Shown here: positions 41,184 through 51,773 of the stretch, piece by piece
Numbering within the stretch: position 1 is the stretch's first letter
How the letters are laid out: every line of letters begins with the position of its first letter
Assembly: GCF_022884085.1 (NCBI RefSeq)
Contig: NZ_JAGGCS010000001.1
Span: 248,001-312,000, forward strand
Direction: 5' to 3'
Source: Paenirhizobium cremeum
Lineage (GTDB): Bacteria; Pseudomonadota; Alphaproteobacteria; Rhizobiales; Rhizobiaceae
DNA length: 64,000 nt
The notes under the pieces: model-generated
Seen by the model: only the letters and a program-made list of their open reading frames with translations
The model's database searches: none
Told to the model about the DNA's origin: nothing
Position numbers and translations under genes: made by a program

Positions 41184-43085
41184 ATGAAGACCCGCAGTCA
41201 TTGGCGCGCGCGGTTGCGCTATGAGTTCGACAAGAGCATGGCGGGCGGAGCAATCGCCCTGATCGGCTGGCTGGCTCTCATTTCACTTTTTGTCATCGTC
41301 CTCGCAGGCATCTTTCTGGCGGTCACTGGCATCGCTCCGGAAGGCGGCGAGCCGGTCGGCTTCCTCGAAGGCGTATGGGAATCCCTGATGCGAACCATGG
41401 ACGCCGGCACCATGGGCGGCGACATGGGATGGGGCTTCCGCATGGTGTCGCTCGTCGTCACCATCATCGGCATCTTCGTCTTCTCCGCATTGATCGGCGT
41501 CATATCTTCCGGCCTCGAGGACAAGCTGAGCGAACTGCGCAAGGGGCGCTCCCGCGTACTCGAGACCGACCACACCATCATCCTCAACTGGTCCCCCTCC
41601 ATCTTCGACATCATCAACGAGCTGGTGATCGCCAACCAGAGCCGCAGGAGGCCACGCATCGTCATCATGGCCGACAGGGACAAGGTGGAGATGGAGGACG
41701 AGATTTCCACCAAGGTCGGAGACCTGAAGAACACCCGGATCATCTGCCGTAGCGGCGACCCGACCGACCTCTATGATCTCGACATCGTCAACGCACAGAC
41801 GTCCCGCTCCATCATCGTCCTGTCGCCGGAGGGCGAAGACGCCGATTCCCGCGTCATCAAATCGGTCCTGGCGCTCGTCAACGACCCCAAGCGCCGCCCT
41901 GAGCCCTATAAGATCGCCGCTGAAATCCGGGATGGGCGTAACGCCGATGTGGCGCGCATCGTCGGCGGCCGCGAAGTGCAGCTCGTGCTTGCCGACGACC
42001 TCATTTCCCGCATCGTCGTTCACACCAGCCGCCAGTCCGGCCTCTCCTCCGTCTATTCGGAACTGCTCGATTTCGACGGTTGCGAGATCTATACGCTCGA
42101 ACAGCCGGAACTGGCCGGCAAGCCCTTCGGCGCGGCCGTCATGAGCTACGAAAACTGCACACTGATCGGCATCTGCGACGCCTCCGGCGAAGTTCGTCTG
42201 AACCCGCCGCCGACAAGGATCTTCGAACGGGGCGACCGCGCCATCCTCATTGCCGAGGACGATGCCTCGATCCGTAGCTGGCAGGGCGATCTCGAAATAG
42301 CCAAGGAGGCGATACGTCCGCCGGCGAAGCGCGAACGCCGGCCCGAACGGACACTGATCCTCGGCTGGAACCGTCGCGGCCCGATCATCACATCGGAGCT
42401 CGCCCGCTACGTGGCTGCCGGCTCGCATCTCACGATCGCTGCCAATTCCGCTTCCTTCGAGAAGGATATCGGCGATCTTGATATCGACCCCACGGTGATG
42501 ACGATCGAATGCCGCATGCTCGATACCAGCGACCGGACCGCTCTCGATGCGCTTTCCATCCCCTCCTTCGATCACGTTCTGGTTCTCGGCTACAGCGACG
42601 ACCTTTCGGCGCAGAGCGCCGATACCCGCACCCTGATTACGCTCCTTCAACTGCGCCGGATTGCCGAACGGTCCGGCAGACGCGTCAGCGTCGTCAGCGA
42701 GATGATCGACATCCGCAACCGCCAGCTTGCCGAGGTCACCCGCGCCGACGATTTCGTCGTCAGCAACAAGCTTGTCAGCCTGATGCTGGCGCAGGCTTCG
42801 GAAAACGAATTCATGGCCGCGATCTTCCACGACCTGCTCGATGAAGAAGGCTCGGAAATCTACATGCGACCGGTCACGGACTATGTGTCGATCAACCAGC
42901 CCGTCAACTTCTTCACCATCAGCCTTGCAGCGCTGAGGCGCGGCGAGATCGCCATTGGCTACCGCAGGCAGCGCGAGGACGACCCGGATGACCGCAAGCT
43001 CGGCGGTGTTACCGTCAACCCGTTGAAATCCGAGAAGATCACCTACTCGGCCCGAGACATGGTGATCGTGCTCGCCGCAGATTGA
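41184..43085 (+). CDS. CASTOR/POLLUX-like ion channel, 633 aa
   Basis: ATG 41184 with AAGGAAGAG upstream starts MKTRSHWRARLRYEFDKSMA. Two membrane spans (about residues 20-46 and 85-109) flank a pore-like segment (ESLMRTMDAGTMGGDMGW). Cytosolic RCK/TrkA-N-like repeats follow, with LETDHTIILNWSPSIFDIIN, RIVIMADRDKVEMEDEISTK and a second part TLILGWNRRGPIITSELARY. This is the bacterial version of the plant CASTOR/POLLUX/SYM8 channel family. Length is close to bacterial members. Ion specificity is unknown. Confidence 0.87.
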   Translation: MKTRSHWRARLRYEFDKSMAGGAIALIGWLALISLFVIVLAGIFLAVTGIAPEGGEPVGFLEGVWESLMRTMDAGTMGGDMGWGFRMVSLVVTIIGIFVFSALIGVISSGLEDKLSELRKGRSRVLETDHTIILNWSPSIFDIINELVIANQSRRRPRIVIMADRDKVEMEDEISTKVGDLKNTRIICRSGDPTDLYDLDIVNAQTSRSIIVLSPEGEDADSRVIKSVLALVNDPKRRPEPYKIAAEIRDGRNADVARIVGGREVQLVLADDLISRIVVHTSRQSGLSSVYSELLDFDGCEIYTLEQPELAGKPFGAAVMSYENCTLIGICDASGEVRLNPPPTRIFERGDRAILIAEDDASIRSWQGDLEIAKEAIRPPAKRERRPERTLILGWNRRGPIITSELARYVAAGSHLTIAANSASFEKDIGDLDIDPTVMTIECRMLDTSDRTALDALSIPSFDHVLVLGYSDDLSAQSADTRTLITLLQLRRIAERSGRRVSVVSEMIDIRNRQLAEVTRADDFVVSNKLVSLMLAQASENEFMAAIFHDLLDEEGSEIYMRPVTDYVSINQPVNFFTISLAALRRGEIAIGYRRQREDDPDDRKLGGVTVNPLKSEKITYSARDMVIVLAAD

Positions 43086-43092
43086 TGCGACG

Positions 43093-43126
43093 AAAAAGCC
43101 CGGCTTTCACCGGGCTTTTCCTTTTA
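43093..43126. terminator. Bidirectional intrinsic terminator
   Basis: AAAAGCCCGG (43094-43103) and CCGGGCTTTT (43110-43119) form a perfect 10-bp stem with CTTTCA loop, flanked by A and T runs on both sides. It lies between the convergent channel and aminotransferase genes and can serve both. Confidence 0.93.
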
Positions 43127-43141
43127 GCGATTTGAAAGAGT

Positions 43142-44365
43142 TCAGGCCGCCAGTGCCAGCGCGCCGCTGACCAGGCGGCCGAGGCGTTTGATGCCCTCGT
43201 CGATCATTGTCTCATCGGCGCAGGAGAAGGAGAGCCGCAGCGTGTTGGCGCCGGACCGGTCGGCAAAGAAGGCCTGTCCGGGCACGAAGGCCACCTTTTC
43301 CGTCTCGACGGAACGAGCGAGAAGCTCGCCACCGTCCAGTCCCTCCGGCAGCGTCACCCAGATGAACATGCCGCCCTCCGGCCGTGTCCAGACCGTCCCG
43401 GCCGGCATGTACTTCTCAAGCGCCGCCAGCATGGCATTGCGCCGCGCACTGTAGGCAGCCCTGATCCTGGCAACCTGCTCGTCGAACTGCCGCGTCGCCA
43501 CATGGGCGATGGCCATCTGGTTGATCGTGGAAGAATGCAGGTCAGCCGCCTGCTTCATCAGCACCAGCTTGCGGATAACCGGCATGGCCGCAACGACGAA
43601 GCCGACACGCAGACCCGGCGCCAGCGTCTTGGAAAAGGAGCCGCAATAGATCGTGCGGGTATTCTCTATCGAGCCCTTCTCGGCAATCTCCAGCGCCAGT
43701 ATCGGCGGGATCGCCTCACCGTCATAGCGCAGCGACTGGTAGGCGGCGTCCTCGATAATGGCGATATCGAGTTCATCGGCCAGCTTGAGAAGCCGCCGAC
43801 GTCCTGTGAGATCGACGGTCTCTCCGGTCGGATTGGCGAAATCGGCGGAGAGATAGGCGAACTTCACCTCACCGCCAAGGTTTTCCGCCGCCGCTCTGTA
43901 ACTTGCCGGCGTACGGTTGCCGAAGGTGAGTTGGTCATAATTCGGCTCGTAGGCGTTGAACGCCTGCAGCGCGCCGAGATAGGTCGGCCAGTTCACCAGC
44001 GCGGTATCCTTCGGCGACAGGAACAGCTTGCCGAGATAGTCGAGCGCCTGCTGCGAGCCGGATGTGATGAAAATGTTGTCGACCGTACAGGCGATCCCGA
44101 GCTTTTCCATCTCGCCCCTCAGCCATTCACGCAGCGGCCTGTAGCCCTCGCTCACGGAATACTGGAGCGCAGCCCCTGCCTCACCGCCCGAGAAGATGTC
44201 GGCATAAGCGGCCTTGAAGGCCTCATCCGGAAAAAGTGCAGGATCGGGAATGCCGCCGGCAAAGGAGATGATATCCGGGCGCTCCAGCAACTTCAGCAGT
44301 TCGCGGATTTCGGATGCACGCATGCGAGACGACCGGGTCGCAAAGATATGATCCCAATTCAGCAC
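43142..44365 (-). CDS. PLP-dependent aminotransferase, class I, 407 aa
   Basis: MLNWDHIFATRSSRMRASEI, then ISFAGGIPDPALFPDEAF, FITSGSQQALDYLGKLFLSP and YCGSFSKTLAPGLRVGFV (PLP-binding Lys in S-F-S-K) fit fold type I enzymes of the 2-aminoadipate/LysN-KAT II type. The N-terminal helix without HTH rules out a MocR regulator. Reaction specificity cannot be set. The upstream region carries an inverted repeat (44391-44442). Confidence 0.87.
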   Translation of the reverse strand: MLNWDHIFATRSSRMRASEIRELLKLLERPDIISFAGGIPDPALFPDEAFKAAYADIFSGGEAGAALQYSVSEGYRPLREWLRGEMEKLGIACTVDNIFITSGSQQALDYLGKLFLSPKDTALVNWPTYLGALQAFNAYEPNYDQLTFGNRTPASYRAAAENLGGEVKFAYLSADFANPTGETVDLTGRRRLLKLADELDIAIIEDAAYQSLRYDGEAIPPILALEIAEKGSIENTRTIYCGSFSKTLAPGLRVGFVVAAMPVIRKLVLMKQAADLHSSTINQMAIAHVATRQFDEQVARIRAAYSARRNAMLAALEKYMPAGTVWTRPEGGMFIWVTLPEGLDGGELLARSVETEKVAFVPGQAFFADRSGANTLRLSFSCADETMIDEGIKRLGRLVSGALALAA

Positions 44366-44390
44366 GGGAGTTTCCTCGAATTGTTTTTGA

Positions 44391-44442
44391 ATAGGTACAG
44401 ATGAACATGGATAGGTCGATATGTCAACAATACTGACCTATC
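44391..44442. promoter_or_regulatory. Operator-like repeats upstream of the aminotransferase
   Basis: GATAGGTC (44410-44417) and GACCTATC (44435-44442) are perfect 8-bp inverted arms 17 bp apart; a direct copy ATAGGT lies 20 bp upstream at 44391. The 8-bp arms with mixed direct and inverted copies resemble GntR/MocR-type operators. No such regulator is encoded nearby in the window. Confidence 0.6.
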
Positions 44443-44615
44443 TCACCCCGAAACTTTTCCAGAAAAATCGCCTCCAACAACGCAACAATAATTCGCGAGT
44501 GGTATGCGTTCAGCAAGATTGCGTCGATCCGGCTCGCCAGATACCTCTTTTGGCAGCGGATGCGATCCGGCTGGAAAACTGCTAGAAAGAGGGCGAAGCA
44601 TCGTCGAGGCGCAAG

Positions 44616-45365
44616 GTGCACAAAAGGCTCTCCATATTCGTTCTGATCGGCGGTCTGCTGCCGCCCGTCCTTGCCCATGCCGACTGCATCGACCTTGGCA
44701 AAGGCGAGCCGTCAAGCCTCAGCGGCATCCTCACCCATCACATTTTCGCCGGTCCGCCGAATTTCGAGGATGTCCAGAAAGGCGACACGCCGGAACCCGG
44801 CTATGTGCTTACGCTCGACAAAGACATCTGCCTGACGGGAGACGCGGATTTTGCCGATCCCAAGCTCCGTTTCGATGAGGTGCAGCTTGTCCCGACCGAG
44901 GAAACCGGCGAGGACATGAGGACATTGCGCGACAGCCGGGTGCGCGTCTTCCTGAAGAACCCGATGCCCGCCATGACAGGCCATCACCACCGCCCGCTCG
45001 TCGCCTGGGTGACGGCCATAGAACCGCAGGGCGACCCGACCAAGAACTACGGCACCGCGGCAACCACGGTCGAAGCCTTCTACAAGGCCCTAGAAACCGG
45101 AGACGGCATGCTGGCCGCGCGCTTCATCATTCCCGAAAAAACGGAGAAAGGCCTGCTGTCCCCGGGCGCGCTTTCACGCTTCTACGGAAATCTCGACGAG
45201 CCTCTGAAACTGCATGACGTCCACGCAATTGCCGAAGACAGGTTCCTCGTCCGCTACCGGTTTCGCGATGGCGAAAGGGTCTGCGACGGCCGCGCCACCG
45301 TCACCACCACCCGCCGTGACGGCCGTGCATTCATCAAGTCGATCCGGGCCGACAGCGGCTGCTGA
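44616..45365 (+). CDS. Secreted hypothetical protein (DUF4431-like region), 249 aa
   Basis: GTG 44616 with GAGG upstream starts a signal peptide (MHKRLSIFVLIGGLLPPVLA, then HADC). The next part, GYVLTLDKDICLTGDADF, resembles DUF4431, and the C-terminal half has an NTF2-like look (TTVEAFYKALETGDGMLAAR, VCDGRATVTTTRRDG) with an end in DSGC. Mature protein is probably periplasmic. Role unknown. Confidence 0.7.
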   Translation: MHKRLSIFVLIGGLLPPVLAHADCIDLGKGEPSSLSGILTHHIFAGPPNFEDVQKGDTPEPGYVLTLDKDICLTGDADFADPKLRFDEVQLVPTEETGEDMRTLRDSRVRVFLKNPMPAMTGHHHRPLVAWVTAIEPQGDPTKNYGTAATTVEAFYKALETGDGMLAARFIIPEKTEKGLLSPGALSRFYGNLDEPLKLHDVHAIAEDRFLVRYRFRDGERVCDGRATVTTTRRDGRAFIKSIRADSGC

Positions 45366-45373
45366 ACATGAAA

Positions 45374-45404
45374 CGAAAAGGCCGGGGAAGTTGCCCTCCC
45401 CGAC
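45374..45404 (-). terminator. Probable terminator downstream of ilvC
   Basis: GG-x-CGGGGA (45379-45387) pairs with TCCCCG-x-CC (45396-45404), loop of eight bases; on the minus strand it is followed by TTTTCG. It lies between the convergent ends of the secreted-protein gene and ilvC and could act on both. Confidence 0.65.
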
Positions 45405-45480
45405 CCGGATATTCAGGCCCATTCCGATCTCGCCACTCCATCGACACGAATGCCAATTTGACTGGGATCGGCAACCCCGA

Positions 45481-47210
<1,730 letters not shown>

Positions 47211-47225
47211 GACGATGATCCTCAA

Positions 47226-47239
47226 GTACCGTACGGTAC
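47226..47239. promoter_or_regulatory. Palindromic operator GTACCGTACGGTAC
   Basis: The 14-bp sequence is a perfect palindrome located 16 bp from the chosen start of the TetR gene, in the expected place for autorepression. Confidence 0.75.
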
Positions 47240-47466
47240 GGTTCTGTTTATCGGCAAAAAAATCGGCGGTCAAGTCCCTTCAAAAAGACGGTCGTCCAAC
47301 GCCGGCATCAGATCCATGAACCGGCTGTGACAAGGATCGAGAACGAAAGCCGGAAAACCGTCGACGGTGAATGAACTCTGATCCCGGCCAGTTTTGGTGT
47401 TTGGCCTCGCTGCCACAGCGCGATAAAGCAGGACGATCAACTCATCCGGCCCAAAGGATCGTCTCC

Positions 47467-47859
47467 ATGTCGTTGCGCTTCGCCACCCTGCTTATAGCCT
47501 CCGCCAGCCTCCTTGCTGCGACCCCGCTGGCCGCAGCACCCGAGAATCGCTGCGGCTGGATCCAGAATCCCACACCCGGCAACTACTGGCTGGACGACCG
47601 TGACGGCACCTGGATCATCACCACGCAAGGGATGGACGACGAACCGCTCGGCATGGAGAACTTTCCGGACATCTCGACCGGCGACTACGTGGCTGTCAAC
47701 GGCAACTACGGCTACACCTGCGGCTGCATAACGGCCGAGACGACAAGGGAGACCGATCGGCAGTCATCGACAAGCGGCAAGATTACCGCCGTCTACAGCG
47801 TGAAACTGCTTCCCCTCAACAAGTGCCTGGCGGACCGCAAGCTGCCCAAGCCGGAATAA
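47467..47859 (+). CDS. DUF4087-family secreted protein, 130 aa
   Basis: A signal peptide (MSLRFATLLIASASLLAATP) precedes NRCGWIQNPTPGNYWLDDRD and GTWIITTQGMDD, then YGYTCGCITAET, the DUF4087 pattern with three to four Cys. ATG 47467 is preferred to the earlier ATG at 47371 since the signal starts here. Probably a periplasmic protein of unknown role. Confidence 0.83.
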   Translation: MSLRFATLLIASASLLAATPLAAAPENRCGWIQNPTPGNYWLDDRDGTWIITTQGMDDEPLGMENFPDISTGDYVAVNGNYGYTCGCITAETTRETDRQSSTSGKITAVYSVKLLPLNKCLADRKLPKPE

Positions 47860-47891
47860 AGAGTGTCGCGCGGACACGCCGGTCTTCGGCC

Positions 47892-48356
47892 TCAGACGGC
47901 ATAACCGACCGGCACCGCCTGCCCGCTCTTCAGCGTTTCCATCGAAATGAAGGCAGAAACGTCGAACAGTTCGATACGCTTCACGAGGCGGCGATAGACC
48001 ACGTCGTAGTGCTCGACCTGGGGCAGCACGACCTTCAGCAGGTAGTCGTAACTGCCCGTCAGTCTGTGCGCCTCGACGATCTCGGCAATGTCGGCGATAG
48101 CGCCCCGAAACGTCTCGATCCAGTCATCGGAGTGATGCGCCGTCTTAACGAGGGCGAAGACGGTCGTCGGCACGCCGATTTTCTCCCGATCGAGAAGGGC
48201 GATCCGCTTTGAGATATACCCTGTATCCTCCAGCCGCTGGATACGGCGGGAACAAGCCGAGGCGGATAGCGAAACCAGTTCGGCGAGGTCGGCAAGCGGA
48301 ATGGAGGCGTCGCGCTGCAGGGCGTCGAGAATCTTGCGGTCGCGATCGTCGATCAT
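47892..48356 (-). CDS. Lrp/AsnC-family regulator, 154 aa
   Basis: MIDDRDRKILDALQRDASIP then LADLAELVSLSASACSRRIQ is the N-terminal HTH, followed by the RAM-type ligand domain (AHRLTGSYDYLLKVVLPQVE). ATG 48356 has GGAG upstream; the earlier TTG does not. Divergent from the racemase gene across 160 bp, so it probably regulates it in response to an amino acid. Confidence 0.9.
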   Translation of the reverse strand: MIDDRDRKILDALQRDASIPLADLAELVSLSASACSRRIQRLEDTGYISKRIALLDREKIGVPTTVFALVKTAHHSDDWIETFRGAIADIAEIVEAHRLTGSYDYLLKVVLPQVEHYDVVYRRLVKRIELFDVSAFISMETLKSGQAVPVGYAV

Positions 48357-48516
48357 ATACAACTCCAAACTGCCGGACTGACGCCGGAAAACTGCAGAAA
48401 ATATCTACATTTCGCATTCAATATGCGCGAACTATGGATGCAGCCTTCGTATTTGCAAGCCGTTCGCCCGGATCATGCGTCATAATCCCAAGAACAATTT
48501 CTTCCGGAGAAGCAAG

Positions 48517-49209
48517 ATGAAGCGTGTGGGTCTGATCGGCGGCATGAGTTTTGAGAGTTCGGCGGTTTATTACCGGCTTATCAACGAGATGGTCCGCGAT
48601 CGCGTCGGCGGTCTGGCCTCGGCCGACCTGCTGATGCATTCGGTCGATTTTTCCGAAATCGTCGGCTATCAGAAGGCCGGACGGTGGGACCTTGCCGAAA
48701 AGCGCCTCGCCGAGGTCGCGGGCGGTCTGCAGGCGGCAGGTGCGGAATGTGTCCTGATCTGCACCAACACCATGCATCTCGTGGCCGACGCCGTGTCGCA
48801 GTCCGTCGCTATCCCACTGCTCAACATCATCGATGTGACAGCACGTGAGATCGTTGCGAAGGGCTACCGTCGCCCCCTGCTCCTCGCAACCCGTTACACG
48901 ATGGAGCACGGCTTCTACGCCGAGCGCATGCGGACACATGGCCTCGATCCGCTCGTCCCGGACGAGGATGATCGCATTCGAGCGCATTCGATCATTTTCG
49001 ACGAATTGTGCGCGGGTCATGTCCGGGACGCCTCCCGATCGGCCATGAATGCCATGATCGAGAAAGCGAAACACGCCGGCGCGGACAGCGTCATCCTCGG
49101 CTGCACGGAAATCTGCCTCCTTCTCGATCCGGACAAACTTTCCCTGCCCGGTTTCGATTCCACCCAGCTTCACGCCACTGCGGCGGCAGACTTCGCGCTC
49201 GCCGCCTGA
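48517..49209 (+). CDS. Aspartate/glutamate racemase family protein, 230 aa
   Basis: MKRVGLIGGMSFESSAVYYR, VLICTNTMHLVADAV (first catalytic Cys) and ADSVILGCTEICLLLDP (second Cys) are typical of aspartate racemases (MurI-like fold, PLP-independent). ATG 48517 has GGAGAAG upstream. It interconverts L- and D-aspartate or a related acid; paired with the divergent Lrp gene. Confidence 0.9.
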   Translation: MKRVGLIGGMSFESSAVYYRLINEMVRDRVGGLASADLLMHSVDFSEIVGYQKAGRWDLAEKRLAEVAGGLQAAGAECVLICTNTMHLVADAVSQSVAIPLLNIIDVTAREIVAKGYRRPLLLATRYTMEHGFYAERMRTHGLDPLVPDEDDRIRAHSIIFDELCAGHVRDASRSAMNAMIEKAKHAGADSVILGCTEICLLLDPDKLSLPGFDSTQLHATAAADFALAA

Positions 49210-49229
49210 CGGAAGACCCCGCAAACAAT

Positions 49230-49242
49230 TTGACCAAGTCAA
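49230..49242. promoter_or_regulatory. Inverted repeat TTGAC-N3-GTCAA before a MarR-type gene
   Basis: TTGAC (49230-49234) and GTCAA (49238-49242) lie 59 bp upstream of the MarR-GNAT start and may be its operator or overlap the -35 element. Confidence 0.45.
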
Positions 49243-49300
49243 CTAACTCGTTGCCTAGGTCACACTCTTCGTCTATTCAGCATCCAAAGGGAGAACATCG

Positions 49301-50230
49301 ATGCTGGATAGACGAGACCTTGCGACCATCGAAGCGATGCGCGCCTTCAACCGCTTCTATACGGACCGGATCGGGGTTCTGGACCGCGCCTATCTGAAGG
49401 CCAACTACACATTGACGGAGGCGCGCATCGTCTATGAACTCGGTGTCCGCGGCAGGGCTTCCGCGGCCGAACTCGTTCGTGACCTGCACCTCGACCCCGC
49501 CTATCTCAGCCGCATTCTCAAGGCGTTCCGCTCTGCGGAACTGGTAGAGCAGACGCGCGATCCGGATGACGGTCGCAGCCAGATCATCAGCCTCACGCCG
49601 AGAGGTGTTGCGGAATACGAGGCACTCGGCGAGCTGTCGCGCAGCCAGCTCGAAGAGATGCTGGCGCCGCTTGGCCCCGCCGAAAAAGCCACTCTGGTCG
49701 AGGCCATGGCGGCGATCACCGGCCTGCTTGATGACGACAGGCGCAACGAGGCACCGCCCATCCTGAGGCCTCATCGCCCCGGCGACCTCGGTTGGATCAT
49801 CGAGTCCCAGACGCAATTTTATGTGCGGGAATTCGGCTGGAACGACAAGTTCGAGGCGCTCGTCTCGGAAGTCGCCGCAAATTTCCTGAACGGCTTCAAT
49901 CCAGCCCGCGATTACTGCTGGATTGCCGAGCGTCGCGGCATCCGGATCGGTTCGGCAGTGGTCATGGATGGCGGCGGCGATGTCGCCAAACTCCGCCTGC
50001 TCTATGTGGATGAGGCCGCCCGTGGGCTGGGTCTCGGACGCCTGCTTGTCCAGCAGTGCATCGATTTCGCCCGACGCGCCGGCTATCGGCAGATCACGCT
50101 TTGGACCAACGACATCCTGCATGCCGCCCGGCATATCTATGTCTCCCTCGGCTTCAGGCTGGTGTCGGAGGAACGGCACACGCTCTTCGGTCCGCAACTG
50201 AACGGCCAGACATGGACGCTCGATTTCTGA
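49301..50230 (+). CDS. MarR-GNAT fusion protein, 309 aa
   Basis: The N-terminal 145 residues are a MarR winged helix (YTLTEARIVYELGVRGRASA, LDPAYLSRILKAFRSAELVE, RDPDDGRSQIISLTPRG). The C-terminal half (about 155-309) is a GNAT domain with YVDEAARGLGLGRLLVQQCI as acetyl-CoA pocket. This fusion is common in alphaproteobacteria. It could regulate its promoter and acetylate a small molecule or protein; neither partner is known. Confidence 0.9.
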   Translation: MLDRRDLATIEAMRAFNRFYTDRIGVLDRAYLKANYTLTEARIVYELGVRGRASAAELVRDLHLDPAYLSRILKAFRSAELVEQTRDPDDGRSQIISLTPRGVAEYEALGELSRSQLEEMLAPLGPAEKATLVEAMAAITGLLDDDRRNEAPPILRPHRPGDLGWIIESQTQFYVREFGWNDKFEALVSEVAANFLNGFNPARDYCWIAERRGIRIGSAVVMDGGGDVAKLRLLYVDEAARGLGLGRLLVQQCIDFARRAGYRQITLWTNDILHAARHIYVSLGFRLVSEERHTLFGPQLNGQTWTLDF

Positions 50231-50239
50231 ACACGCCGC

Positions 50240-50644
50240 TCAGACGCCCTCGGCATCGAAACGCTGGCGCGCTTCCCGGACGGCAAGAAAATTCGCCTCG
50301 GCCCATTCCAGCAGGCTGGACAGCGCCTTGAACAGCGACTGGCCCAGTTCCGTCAGACGATATTCCACGCTCGGAGGCTTGGTCGGAAAAACCGTGCGCT
50401 GGACATAGCCGTCCCGCTGCAGTTCACGAAGCGTCTGCGTCAGCATGCGCTGCGAGATGTCGGGCACCAGCCGCCGCAGTTCACCGAACCGGAAAGGCCG
50501 CTCCCACAAGAGGATCAGGATCAGTGTCGACCATTTGCCGCCGATATGGTCGATCACGGACCGCACCGGACAGTCGGCAAGCGACGGTCCTTCGCTCCGG
50601 TAGGCAGCGATCTTGGCTTCGTAGCCGGTGATGGCAACAGTCAT
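50240..50644 (-). CDS. HxlR-family regulator, 134 aa
   Basis: [20 protein letters not shown] then [20 protein letters not shown] and [15 protein letters not shown] define HxlR winged helices. ATG 50644 has AAGGGAA upstream. Cys 35 in DCPV is the redox-sensing position in relatives (QorR, HypR). It is divergent from the QorB-like gene. Confidence 0.92.
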   Translation of the reverse strand: MTVAITGYEAKIAAYRSEGPSLADCPVRSVIDHIGGKWSTLILILLWERPFRFGELRRLVPDISQRMLTQTLRELQRDGYVQRTVFPTKPPSVEYRLTELGQSLFKALSSLLEWAEANFLAVREARQRFDAEGV

Positions 50645-50666
50645 GGAGTTCCCTTTTAAGCCGGTG

Positions 50667-50682
50667 GGCACCAAAAAGTGCC
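50667..50682. promoter_or_regulatory. Palindrome GGCAC-N6-GTGCC in the HxlR/QorB intergenic region
   Basis: GGCAC (50667-50671) and GTGCC (50678-50682) straddle six bases within the 140-bp divergent region; position fits the HxlR operator. Confidence 0.55.
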
Positions 50683-50784
50683 TTCTTTACAAGACAGCGT
50701 CAATTCCCAATTTAGCGTTACTCTCATTTTGAGAGCGCCATTTCCGCCACGGACCTCCCGCGGCAACACAAAAGGAAAAGACCC

Positions 50785-51669
50785 ATGAGCAAGATTCTCG
50801 TCACCGGTGCCTCCGGCAAGCTCGGCAGCCTTGTCATCGACAACCTGATCGCCAAACAGGGCGTTGCCCCTGCCGATATCGTTGCCGGCACGCGCGACCC
50901 GTCGAAGCTTTCCGCCCTCGCAGCCAGGGGCGTCGAGGCCCGCAAGGTCGATTTCGACGATCCGGCTTCGCTGGAGACTGCCTTCAAGGGCATCGATCGC
51001 CTGCTGATTATCTCGACCGACGAACTGGCTACGCCGGGCAAGCGCCTCGTTCAGCACAAGGCCGCCGTAGAGGCCGCGAGGAAGGTCGGCGTCGGACGCC
51101 TTTTCTATACCTCCCTGCCCAACCCGGAAACATCGAAGGTCACCTTCGCTCCCGATCACCTCGGCACGGAAGAAGCAATCAAGGCCACGGGTCTGCCCTA
51201 CACCATCTTCCGTAACAGCTGGTACATGGAAAATCTGTTCATGGCGCTTCCGGCCGCCCTCGGCAGCGGCCACTGGTACACCGCATCCGGCCAGGGCAGA
51301 ATCGGCCACATCGCCCGCGGAGACATCGCCAAGGCCATTGCCGGCGCGCTCGCCAAGCCGGTTTCGGAAAGCGTCATCTACACGCTGACGGGCGAAAAGA
51401 CCTACACGACCGACGAGATTGCAGCCCTCGTCCGCGAAGCAACCGGCAAGCCGCTCGCCGTCGTCCACGTGACCGACGAACAACTGGCGGCCGGCATGGC
51501 CGGCGCTGGCGTCCCCGCCCCCTTCATCCCGACCTTCGTTTCCTTCGACACGAATATCCGCGAAGGCCTCTTCGACATCGTCAACAACGATGCGGAAAAG
51601 CTGTCGGGTGAAAAGCTGGTTCAACTCAAGGACTTCCTGCTCGAGAACAAGGCTGCCCTCAGCGCCTGA
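50785..51669 (+). CDS. QorB-like NAD(P)H:quinone reductase (NmrA-type SDR), 294 aa
   Basis: MSKILVTGASGKLGSLVIDN carries the dinucleotide motif GASGKLG, followed by DRLLIISTDELATPGKRLVQ and YTIFRNSWYMENLF, the layout of YtfG/QorB. An AAAGGAAAAG ribosome-binding site precedes ATG. With the divergent HxlR gene it matches the ytfG-ytfH pairing. It probably detoxifies quinones. Confidence 0.88.
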   Translation: MSKILVTGASGKLGSLVIDNLIAKQGVAPADIVAGTRDPSKLSALAARGVEARKVDFDDPASLETAFKGIDRLLIISTDELATPGKRLVQHKAAVEAARKVGVGRLFYTSLPNPETSKVTFAPDHLGTEEAIKATGLPYTIFRNSWYMENLFMALPAALGSGHWYTASGQGRIGHIARGDIAKAIAGALAKPVSESVIYTLTGEKTYTTDEIAALVREATGKPLAVVHVTDEQLAAGMAGAGVPAPFIPTFVSFDTNIREGLFDIVNNDAEKLSGEKLVQLKDFLLENKAALSA

Positions 51670-51691
51670 TGCGGAGAATACCAGACGACGA

Positions 51692-51716
51692 AGGCCCGGC
51701 GCCCAAGGCCGGGCCT
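51692..51716. terminator. Hairpin between convergent QorB-like gene and pdxJ
   Basis: AGGCCCGGC (51692-51700) and GCCGGGCCT (51708-51716) form a perfect 9-bp stem, loop of seven bases, with only a short T-rich tail; probably a bidirectional weak terminator. Confidence 0.7.
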
Positions 51717-51773
51717 CTTGACAGGGTTATTGCTTGCCGTGTCCGAAGATCGATCGAAACGTCCTGCGCCCCG

